Shown here: positions 34,004 to 40,250 of the stretch, one piece after another | How positions within the stretch are numbered: the stretch's first letter is position 1 | Layout of the letters: every line of letters begins with the position of its first letter | NCBI GenBank assembly: GCA_030652215.1 | Contig: JAUSBC010000077.1 | Location: forward strand, 1-40,250 | DNA: 40,250 nt | Direction: 5' to 3' | Origin: Sideroxyarcus sp. | GTDB taxonomy: Bacteria > Pseudomonadota > Gammaproteobacteria > Burkholderiales > Gallionellaceae | Position numbers and translations under genes: made by a program | Notes under the pieces: generated by a model | Database searches by the model: none | What the model saw: the letters and a program-made list of their open reading frames with translations, nothing else | Told to the model about the DNA's origin: nothing

Positions 34004-34793
34004 GATAGTTCACACCCTCTTCAAACTTGATGTGATTACCCAGACCTTGCAGGTAAGCAATCAAAGCATCCATATCGGTCTTGCCATCCAACTGCGCAGC
34101 AGCGCCGTTGATGTAGTCATCCGTATAGATGGTCTTCGGAACAGGGTTGAACGGCATCATGGTCAGGACTTTCATGGACTGCACAGTCTCCGTCACATTC
34201 ACGGCACTGCTCTCCAGCCAGAAGTAGTTCGGCATGACGGACTCGGGCACCACATCGCGCGGATATTTCAGGTGGCGACGCTGCCATTCGTCCGAGTACT
34301 TGGCACCTACGCGGGCCAGATCCGGGCCGGTACGCTTGGAACCCCATTGGAACGGGTGGTCGTACATGGACTCTTCCGCGATGGAGTAGTGACCGTAACG
34401 GTCTTTCTCGTCACGGAACGGACGGATATGCTGCGAGTGGCACAGGTAGCAGCCTTCACGCTGGTAAACCAGACGGCCGGCCAATTCCAGAGGCTTGAGA
34501 GGACGAACGCCGTCGCCGGGCTGCCATTCATCAAGCGTCTTGTGGGCAGAGGTCGCCGGATTCCAGACGATTTTGTCCATGGAAATGGTGTTGCCAGCCG
34601 TATCCTTGTGGGCCGTGTTGTTGTAAGTGCCGTCGCCGCCGACTACTGCGGTATTGGGCACATAGAACAAGGGAACGATTTCCACGATACCGCCGACCGC
34701 CACTGCCAGCGCGATCATCACAAACATCAAGACGGTTTTGCGTTCGACCGCGTCCTGAAATTTGGTTGAATATATTTTGTCGTGATCAGACAT
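33996..34793 (-). CDS. ccoO: cbb3-type cytochrome c oxidase subunit II (CcoO)
   Basis: Monohaem c-type subunit, 265 residues. The membrane anchor is at about 21-45. The haem site CYLCHSQ (115-121) is preceded by LAGRLVYQREG. The conserved RTGPDLARVG segment and PNYFWLE with a likely axial Met follow. Residues 53-95 form a Thr/Asn/Asp-rich stretch before the haem domain that may be an insertion. The gene follows ccoN after 10 bases. Confidence 0.96.
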   Translation of the reverse strand: MSDHDKIYSTKFQDAVERKTVLMFVMIALAVAVGGIVEIVPLFYVPNTAVVGGDGTYNNTAHKDTAGNTISMDKIVWNPATSAHKTLDEWQPGDGVRPLKPLELAGRLVYQREGCYLCHSQHIRPFRDEKDRYGHYSIAEESMYDHPFQWGSKRTGPDLARVGAKYSDEWQRRHLKYPRDVVPESVMPNYFWLESSAVNVTETVQSMKVLTMMPFNPVPKTIYTDDYINGAAAQLDGKTDMDALIAYLQGLGNHIKFEEGVNYRD

Positions 34794-34803
34794 GTATCTC
34801 TCC

Positions 34804-36237
34804 TTATGCTTTAGCGGGAACGGCGCCAGAAGCGCGCTTGGCGCTCGCCTGACTCACGGTCATCACGATGTTGAAGAGGGCGATTGCGGCACCGATGGTG
34901 AAGATCAGACCGCCGACCATACGCATCACGTAGTACGGATGCATGGCGGAGACAGATTCAACAAAGGTATAAGTCAGCGTGCCGTACTCGTCGTAATCAC
35001 GCCACATCAGACCCTGCATAATCCCGGAAACCCACAAGGCAACGACGTAAATCACCGTACCGATGGTTGCCATCCAGAAGTGGACGTTCACCAGGCTTTC
35101 GGAATACATCTTGTCCACGCCCCACAGCTTTTTGACCATGTGGTACAGAGCACCGTAGGCAACCATCGCCGTCCAGCCCAATGCGCCGGAGTGCACGTGA
35201 CCAACAGTCCAGTCAGTGTAGTGAGACAGAGCGTTCACGGATTTGAGAGACATCACCGGACCTTCGAAAGTGGACATCGCGTAGAACGCAAGAGCCACAA
35301 CCAGGAAGCGCAGGATGTAGTCGGTACGCAGCTTGTCCCATGCACCGGACAGCGTCATCATACCGTTCATCGCACCGCCCCAGGACGGGATGATCATCGC
35401 CATGGAGACGGCAGCACCGAGGGAGCCGGTCCAGTCAGGCAATGCAGTGTATTGCAGGTGGTGCGAACCCAGCCAAACGTAGCCGAAAGTCAGCGCCCAG
35501 AAGTGCAACACGGACAGGCGATAGGAGAACACCGGGCGGCCGGATTGCTTAGGCACGAAGTAGTACATGATCGCCAGGAAGCCAGCAGTCAGGTAGAAAC
35601 CCACCGCATTGTGACCCCACCACCATTGCACCATGGCGTCTTGTACGCCAGCGTACATGGACAGGCCGTTGGTCAGGCTGACGGGGATAGCCATGCTGTT
35701 AACCACGTGCAGATACGTGATCATCACGATCATGCTCATGGTGAACCAGTTGGAGACATATATATGCGAGGTCTTGCGAATCGCAACAGTCATGATGTGG
35801 TTCAAGCCGAACGACAACCACACGACCGCAATCATCAGGTCGACAATCCATGGCAATTCAGCATATTCCTTGCCGGAAGAGAAACCCAGAGGCAACGCGA
35901 GCACAGCGCACACGATGATCAGATTCCAACCCGCGAACGTGAACCAGGCCAGACCGTTACTCCACAGCTTTTTCGCGCAGGTACGTTGCACCATGTAGAA
36001 ACCGGTCGCAAACAACACGCAACCGCCGAATGCGAAAATCACTGCGTTGGTATGCAGCGGACGCAGACGTCCAAAGGTGATGTAGGGAATATCCAGGTTC
36101 AAAAACGGCCATGCCAATTCAGATGCAACAATCACACCGACTAGCGTACCGACGACTGCATAAATGGCAGCCGCGATGGTGAACCATCGAACGACTTCCA
36201 TATCGTACTTTACTGGTGTCGCTTGCGTAGCTTCCAC
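34804..36237 (-). CDS. ccoN: cbb3-type cytochrome c oxidase subunit I (CcoN)
   Basis: Catalytic subunit of the high-affinity cbb3 oxidase, which reduces O2 to water and pumps protons. The product is 477 residues with about 12 membrane spans. Haem and copper ligand segments are visible: RPLHTNAVIFAFGG, WWWGHNAVGFYLT, GSHHLQYTALPDW and HVHSGALGW. The start is GTG at 36237, preceded by GGAGGAG. The open frame extends 25 codons upstream without family character. It is first of ccoN-O-Q-P plus the 39-residue gene. No clear FNR box was found in the 405 bases upstream. Confidence 0.97.
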   Translation of the reverse strand: MEATQATPVKYDMEVVRWFTIAAAIYAVVGTLVGVIVASELAWPFLNLDIPYITFGRLRPLHTNAVIFAFGGCVLFATGFYMVQRTCAKKLWSNGLAWFTFAGWNLIIVCAVLALPLGFSSGKEYAELPWIVDLMIAVVWLSFGLNHIMTVAIRKTSHIYVSNWFTMSMIVMITYLHVVNSMAIPVSLTNGLSMYAGVQDAMVQWWWGHNAVGFYLTAGFLAIMYYFVPKQSGRPVFSYRLSVLHFWALTFGYVWLGSHHLQYTALPDWTGSLGAAVSMAMIIPSWGGAMNGMMTLSGAWDKLRTDYILRFLVVALAFYAMSTFEGPVMSLKSVNALSHYTDWTVGHVHSGALGWTAMVAYGALYHMVKKLWGVDKMYSESLVNVHFWMATIGTVIYVVALWVSGIMQGLMWRDYDEYGTLTYTFVESVSAMHPYYVMRMVGGLIFTIGAAIALFNIVMTVSQASAKRASGAVPAKA

Positions 36238-36642
36238 AGTAGTCTCCTCCTCGAGCAAGTTAACAATACACATTGCGCCAAGCACACCCCTTATTTGATG
36301 TACCCAACGCACCCTTCCCTTACAGCTTACTTACAGTTCCAAAAACGGCGCCATATTCGCACAGGCCTCAACGACAAGTAAAGCCAAAGTTGGTTCAAAA
36401 ACCATGCATACCCCAGTGTTTGCATCAGGTTAGCGAACCCGAAGTCAGGATTGACCCCTCACCCGCTCCCTTGGGATGCAACAGCCACCGCACGCGCAAC
36501 ATTTTCCGGGCGGCGCGGCAGGAGGAATGGATGTTCATGAATATTGCGACAGGTTGCCGATTGGTTCTGCATGCCCGGCACACGGGGAATGACGCCGAAT
36601 GATATCGCCTCGCATTCAGCATGCGCGGCAGGCAGTTGCGGC
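36238..36642. other. Gene-free stretch upstream of ccoN
   Basis: Must contain the ccoN promoter, but I see no convincing -35/-10 pair, FNR box or sigma-54 site, only an isolated TTGAT half site near 36295. Short frames here show no protein character. Confidence 0.5.
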
Positions 36643-37299
36643 TTAGGTTTGCGCCTTGGGTTTGGGAAACGCGGGCAGGGGCGCGGCGGACATGTGTGTC
36701 ACAAATGCATCGCGGCTGCGCCCGTTAAAGCGGGGATTGCTCGCCTTTTCTTCGGCGATGGTCGACACCGTGCGTCCGTTGGGATCAAGGCCGGGAAATA
36801 CCAGCGTCTCCGGCGGTAGCATAAACAGCCGGTTTGTCACGCTATCGAAAAGACGCCCCGCGTCGCCTCCCGGCAAGGCCGCATCTCCGCAACCGCCAAG
36901 CAACAGCGTATCTCCGGTAAACAGGCGATCCCGCCAGCGGTAGCTGACGCTGCACGGCGTGTGGCCGGGCGTGCCGATCACATGAACAATCTCGTCGCCA
37001 AAAGCGAGATACTCGCCGTGTTGCACCTGTATGTCGCCAACCACGGTTTTGCAATCCGCACTGGCCACGATCACGCCCCCGGCGCGATTGCGCAGCGCCA
37101 GCGCACTCCGGTCGGAGCCCGGATGGGTGTGGGTCAGCAGAATGAAATGCAACTCGATCCCCAGATCGCCTATCAGCGCAAGCAGCACATCCTGACTCTC
37201 AACCACCGGATCTATAACCAGGCCGGCCCGCCTGTCGCGATCTCCCAATATGTAGCTGTATGCCCCGGTCGGGGAATTTCTGACTTGGTGGAACACCAT
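36643..37299 (-). CDS. Degenerate ETHE1-like metallo-beta-lactamase-fold protein
   Basis: A 218-residue protein of the glyoxalase II/ETHE1 (persulfide dioxygenase) branch of the metallo-beta-lactamase fold. Retained features are YILGD...LVIDPV, GTPGHTPCSVSY, LFTGDTLLLGGCG and GRTVSTIAEEKASNPRF. Several active-site positions have changed. The metal motif HxHxDH is THTHPGSDRS. The usual PAHDY is PGLDP. The Arg after GCG is replaced (GCGDAAL). Iron binding as in ETHE1 therefore looks impaired. The start at 37299 gives the family N-terminus (MVFHQV...GAYSYILGD). The gene diverges from the sigma-54 activator of the bd-oxidase region. Confidence 0.8.
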   Translation of the reverse strand: MVFHQVRNSPTGAYSYILGDRDRRAGLVIDPVVESQDVLLALIGDLGIELHFILLTHTHPGSDRSALALRNRAGGVIVASADCKTVVGDIQVQHGEYLAFGDEIVHVIGTPGHTPCSVSYRWRDRLFTGDTLLLGGCGDAALPGGDAGRLFDSVTNRLFMLPPETLVFPGLDPNGRTVSTIAEEKASNPRFNGRSRDAFVTHMSAAPLPAFPKPKAQT

Positions 37300-37438
37300 A
37301 ATTCGATTTCGGCTAAGAAGATAAACAGGTCGACACTGGCAAGATTCGGGCCACCCGGAAAAATAGCGGCGGTGCCGCAACTCAATGACTTATATATAGA
37401 TAGCACACCTCATATCACTTGCCTGTCAGTGACGACAC

Positions 37439-37451
37439 TGCCATCATGGCA
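37439..37451. promoter_or_regulatory. Candidate activator-binding palindrome at the regulator start
   Basis: TGCCA-TCA-TGGCA, the same 5-3-5 palindrome found twice upstream of the NifX-like/cyd operon. It overlaps the ATG at 37446, which suggests autoregulation or a start further downstream. Confidence 0.55.
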
Positions 37452-38783
37452 GCGACTGTCACACTTACGGATATGCCCGCCATGAAATTGCCGCTGCTTC
37501 CCGAACTGGTTTCCTTTATCGACTCCCTGCCGGAACCGCACATTTTGTGCGACCGCCAATACCGCGTGTTGGCGGCAAATGCTGCCTACCGGCGCAGTTT
37601 TGGCGAGAACCAGGTCTTTGCCGGACGCACCTGCTTCGATATTTCCCACCACTTCAGCGTCCCCTGCGATCAGGCCGGCGAAACCTGTCCGGTCCGGCAA
37701 AGCCTGCTGTCGGGGCAGCGCGAACGCGTGCTTCACCTGCATCAAACCCCGCAGGGCGAGGCCTACGTCAACATCGAACTTTCTCCCATTCGCGACGGTG
37801 GCGGGAACATCGCCTATTTCATCGAAAAGATGGAGCCGGTCGCCGTGGCGCGCGGGCTCTCCAATGCCCAGGGCCTGGTTGGGCGCGCACCCACGTTTCA
37901 GCACATGCTGGAAATGGTGGCGCGCGTGGCGCCTTCAGAAGCCACCGTACTGCTGTTGGGCGAGTCCGGTACCGGCAAGGAGCTCGTGGCCAAAGCCATT
38001 CACGATGCGAGCCGCCGCGTTGAGAAACCATTTGTTGCACTGGACTGCTCGGGTCTCACCGAGACGCTGTTTGAAAGCGAGCTTTTCGGGCACGAGCGCG
38101 GCGCGTTTACCGGCGCCACTTCGCGCCGCGTCGGCCTGATCGAGGCCGCCAGCGGCGGAACCCTGTTCCTCGACGAAGTGGGCGACATCCCCCTGTCCAT
38201 GCAGGTCAAACTGCTGCGGCTGCTGGAAACCGGCACGTACCGGCGCGTCGGCTCCGCCGAGCCGCACAAGGCAGATATCCGTCTGGTTTCGGCGACGCAC
38301 CGCAACCTGCGCGAAATGGTGAAGAGCGGAGGCTTCCGGCAAGATCTTTACTTCCGGCTCAATACCTTCCCGGTTGAATTGCCCGCTTTGCGGGAACGCT
38401 CTGCCGACATCCCGTTGCTGGCGGAGTCCCTGCTGGCGCGCGTCGCACCGGACCGCAACCTGACCATTTCCGGCGAGGCGCTAAACTTGTTGCGCCGCTA
38501 CGACTATCCGGGCAATGTGCGCGAGTTGCGCAATATCATTGAGCGCGCCAGCCTGCTGTGCGACGGCGAAGCCATCCAGCCTGCGCACCTGCCCGAAGAA
38601 GTCCGCAGCGGCCACATCAGCCGCGAAATCCCCACCGACAAATCGGCCAGCCTGGAAGAACTGGAACGTCAAACTCTGGAAACCCGTCTCGCGCATCATC
38701 GCGGCAGTCGCAAATTGCTGGCGGAAGAACTCGGCATCAGCGAGCGAACGCTTTATCGCCGCTTGAAGAAGCTCGAAAAATAA
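37446..38783 (+). CDS. Sigma-54-dependent transcription activator (PAS-AAA+-Fis)
   Basis: Enhancer-binding protein that opens sigma-54 promoters by ATP hydrolysis. The product is about 445 residues. A PAS domain spans about 20-135 and contains [15 protein letters not shown] with Cys74 and Cys81, a possible redox, metal or haem site. The AAA+ domain has Walker A GESGTGKE (172-179), the sigma-54-contact loop GAFTGA (219-224) and Walker [11 protein letters not shown] (238-247). A Fis-type helix-turn-helix ([19 protein letters not shown]) ends it. Starts at TTG 37419, ATG 37446, 37473 or 37482 are all possible and none has a good ribosome site. It most likely controls the promoter at 38926-38941. 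Confidence 0.92.
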   Translation: MAATVTLTDMPAMKLPLLPELVSFIDSLPEPHILCDRQYRVLAANAAYRRSFGENQVFAGRTCFDISHHFSVPCDQAGETCPVRQSLLSGQRERVLHLHQTPQGEAYVNIELSPIRDGGGNIAYFIEKMEPVAVARGLSNAQGLVGRAPTFQHMLEMVARVAPSEATVLLLGESGTGKELVAKAIHDASRRVEKPFVALDCSGLTETLFESELFGHERGAFTGATSRRVGLIEAASGGTLFLDEVGDIPLSMQVKLLRLLETGTYRRVGSAEPHKADIRLVSATHRNLREMVKSGGFRQDLYFRLNTFPVELPALRERSADIPLLAESLLARVAPDRNLTISGEALNLLRRYDYPGNVRELRNIIERASLLCDGEAIQPAHLPEEVRSGHISREIPTDKSASLEELERQTLETRLAHHRGSRKLLAEELGISERTLYRRLKKLEK

Positions 38784-38790
38784 CCTCACC

Positions 38791-38827
38791 TGCCAGCTTG
38801 GCACAGTATCTGCCACTCTGGCAGATA
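38791..38827. promoter_or_regulatory. Two tandem activator-binding palindromes (upstream activating sites)
   Basis: TGCCA-GCT-TGGCA (38791-38803) and TATCTGCCA-CTC-TGGCAGATA (38807-38827, perfect 9-bp arms). Their centres are 20 bases apart, about two helical turns. They lie about 135 and 155 bases before the predicted sigma-54 start point, the usual distance for enhancer sites. Confidence 0.72.
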
Positions 38828-38925
38828 ATCCCGACTCTTTTCCTCTCCCGGCACTGCGGCATTTTGCCGCGGCATCGCACGTAAACAGCAACGGACTTAA
38901 GCCGTTACGTTTTTGTCTGCGGGCA

Positions 38926-38941
38926 TGGCATGCCCCTTGCA
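38926..38941 (+). promoter_or_regulatory. Sigma-54 promoter of the NifX-like/cyd operon
   Basis: TGGCAT-GCCCC-TTGCA fits the -24/-12 consensus with one deviation at the last base of the -24 element. GG (38927-38928) and GC (38939-38940) are 10 bases apart. The start point would be near 38952, inside the palindrome CCTTGCGCAAGG (38945-38956). The leader to the ATG at 39072 is about 120 bases. Confidence 0.82.
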
Positions 38942-39071
38942 ATACCTTGCGCAAGGAAGCGGCGTCAACGTGGCTGCAGGATGTGGTTAGGGTGCGCTCC
39001 TCTCGCTAACAGTACCTGCCCGCAGTTCACTTGTACGTTGCTTCCGCCCAATTACCAATCAGGAGAATGTC

Positions 39072-39485
39072 ATGCGTATTGCCGTTAGCAGCCAGAATTT
39101 CCGCACCGTCACCGGCCATGCCGGGACGGCGCGCCGCTTCATCGTGTTTGAAGCCGACCAGCAAACGCCGCCGCGCGAGATCGAGCGTCTTGATCTGGAT
39201 GCCAACATGGCCATCCACGGTTTCGACCACAGCGCCGGCCACCCGCTCGACAGCATGAACGTGCTCATCACCGGCAGCGCCGGAGAGGGTTTTGTCCGCC
39301 ACCTCGCCGCGCGCGGCGTGCTGGTGGTGGCGACCAACGAGATCAATCCCGCGCGGGCCGTGGAAGCATTCCTGGACGGACGAGTCAGGTCTCCCAGCGC
39401 AGGCTGCGCCCACGACCGCAAAGTCGGCGGCAAAAAACACGCGCACGACAGCCAGGGCGACAACTCATGCAACTGCCAAGGCTGA
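39072..39485 (+). CDS. NifX/NifB-type (dinitrogenase FeMo-cofactor family) small protein
   Basis: A 137-residue protein with the ribonuclease-H-like fold of the NifX/NafY/NifB C-terminal family (MRIAVSSQNFRTVTGHAG, then NVLITGSAGEGFVRHLAARG and VVVATNEINPARAVEAFL). These proteins bind iron-sulfur or FeMo-type clusters, but many members have no link to nitrogen fixation. The tail after residue 108 is Cys/His-rich (CAHDRK, KKHAHDSQ, CNCQG) and may bind metal. An AGGAG site precedes the ATG. It is the first gene of the sigma-54 operon and overlaps cydP by 19 bases, so it probably serves bd oxidase or its regulation. No nif genes are present nearby. Confidence 0.87.
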   Translation: MRIAVSSQNFRTVTGHAGTARRFIVFEADQQTPPREIERLDLDANMAIHGFDHSAGHPLDSMNVLITGSAGEGFVRHLAARGVLVVATNEINPARAVEAFLDGRVRSPSAGCAHDRKVGGKKHAHDSQGDNSCNCQG

Positions 39486-39688
39486 GCATCCGCAGCAGCG
39501 GTGCAAAGAAGGCGCTGATGTGGCGCGAGATCGCTGCCACCCTGGCGATCAAACTGCTGCTGCTCTACGGGCTCTGGTATGTCTTTTTCAGCCACCCGGC
39601 GATACACAGCATGATCGACGGCATGGACCCGGACCGGGTCGCCGCAGCCCTGGTCGCGCCGCCCGCCGACAAGAATAAACCTCACTAG
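39467..39688 (+). CDS. cydP: Cytochrome bd oxidase small protein CydP
   Basis: Single-span protein of 73 residues upstream of cydA. It matches the small CydP type: [20 protein letters not shown], then VFFSHP, and a short tail with [11 protein letters not shown]. An alternative ATG at 39518 (MWREIAATL, preceded by AAGAAGG) would give 56 residues and fits the membrane domain equally well. The start at 39467 overlaps the NifX-like gene. The likely role is assembly or stability of the bd oxidase; evidence for this family is mostly by neighbourhood. Confidence 0.82.
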   Translation: MQLPRLSIRSSGAKKALMWREIAATLAIKLLLLYGLWYVFFSHPAIHSMIDGMDPDRVAAALVAPPADKNKPH

Positions 39689-39699
39689 GAGAAGTACTG

Positions 39700-40250
39700 A
39701 TGATCACCGAAGAAATCGTTGACCTGTCGCGGCTGCAATTCGCCGCGACGGCCTTTTACCACTTCCTGTTTGTGCCCCTGACGCTGGGGCTGTCCTTCCT
39801 GCTCGCCATCATGGAGACGGTCTACGTCATGACCGGCAAGGAAATCTACCGCGACATGACCAAGTTCTGGGGCAAGCTGTTCGGCATCAACTTCGCGCTG
39901 GGCGTCACCACCGGCCTGACCATGGAGTTTCAGTTCGGCACCAACTGGGCCTATTACTCACACTACGTCGGCGACATCTTCGGCGCGCCGCTGGCCATCG
40001 AAGGCCTGATGGCGTTCTTCCTTGAATCCACCTTCATCGGCCTGTTCTTCTTCGGTTGGGACAAGCTGTCCAAACGCAGGCACCTGCTGATCACCTACCT
40101 CACCGCCACAGGCTCCAACCTGTCGGCGGTATGGATTCTCGTCGCCAACGGCTGGATGCAGAACCCGGTGGGCTCCGAGTTCAGCTACGTGACCATGCGC
40201 ATGGAAATGACCTCGTTCTGGGATGTCGTCTTCAACCCCGCAGCCCAAGC
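39700..40250 (+). CDS. cydA: Cytochrome bd ubiquinol oxidase subunit I (5' part, runs off the window)
   Basis: Quinol oxidase subunit carrying the haems of the bd-type terminal oxidase in the inner membrane. 183 codons are present. The N-terminus [18 protein letters not shown] includes the conserved His near residue 21. [18 protein letters not shown], the [20 protein letters not shown] segment and [19 protein letters not shown] are classic CydA. An AGGAG ribosome site lies at 39687-39691. It follows cydP by 11 bases. cydB is expected beyond the window. Confidence 0.97.
   Translation, partial: MITEEIVDLSRLQFAATAFYHFLFVPLTLGLSFLLAIMETVYVMTGKEIYRDMTKFWGKLFGINFALGVTTGLTMEFQFGTNWAYYSHYVGDIFGAPLAIEGLMAFFLESTFIGLFFFGWDKLSKRRHLLITYLTATGSNLSAVWILVANGWMQNPVGSEFSYVTMRMEMTSFWDVVFNPAAQ

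Noticed and set aside
36238..36642. FNR box for ccoN
   Set aside because: Only a single TTGAT half site is present, and the partner half does not match.
38856..38906. Hairpins GCGGCA/TGCCGC and AACGG/CCGTT as a terminator of the activator gene
   Set aside because: Short stems with little T-tract; not strong enough to list as a terminator.

Overview
The window reads as chromosome of a respiratory betaproteobacterium. The lptCAB-rpoN-hpf-ptsN-hprK-rapZ order, cbb3 genes with a split CcoO/CcoP, and a bd oxidase beside a microaerobic regulator all fit the Nitrosomonadales, plausibly a Gallionellaceae-like microaerophile. That family assignment is inference from gene content and style, not a database match. 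Most genes are GC-rich. Repeat-rich islands interrupt them.

Layout. 1-2128 (minus): the start of an HrpA-type helicase and a multi-membrane-span sensor kinase. 2129-3650: a prepilin-like gene behind a textbook sigma-54 promoter, its terminator and a palindromic repeat. 3653-5626 (minus): a Kef-type cation/H+ antiporter. 5691-14346 (plus): the Kdo/LPS-transport cluster kdsD-kdsC-lptC-lptA-lptB, then rpoN, hpf, a terminator, ptsN, hprK, rapZ, a NusG-domain-II protein and a Gx-type membrane transporter whose 5' end carries a repeat. 14385-15746 (minus): a beta-propeller lipoprotein. 15946-16545: ubiX. 16619-18358: a small AT-richer island bounded by inverted copies of one repeat, with a KilA-N gene and a predicted small RNA. 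18491-25489 (minus): mutY and asmA-like genes, an outer-membrane protein with a nitronate-monooxygenase-like flavoprotein, and hemN. 25613-26335: fnr, divergent from hemN, with one FNR box between them. 26354-26592: a MITE-like element. 26688-27902: two unrecognised envelope proteins. 27919-36237 (minus): cbb3 oxidase, ccoNOQP plus an unlisted 39-residue membrane protein, a strong terminator, then ccoGHIS. 36643-40250: a degenerate ETHE1-like protein, a PAS/AAA+/Fis sigma-54 activator, a NifX/NifB-like small protein, cydP and the start of cydA.

How it works together. The second half is a low-oxygen respiration region: FNR, anaerobic haem synthesis (HemN), cbb3 oxidase with its copper and assembly factors, and bd oxidase. 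The most distinctive part is the right end. The NifX-like/cydP/cydA operon has a near-consensus sigma-54 promoter (38926-38941). Upstream lie two palindromes of the form TGCCA-N3-TGGCA, 20 bp apart. A third identical palindrome overlaps the possible start codon of the neighbouring activator gene. This suggests a dedicated, self-regulated sigma-54 circuit for bd oxidase, in a window that also encodes RpoN itself.

No tRNA, rRNA, CRISPR array, transposase or integrase gene was recognised.
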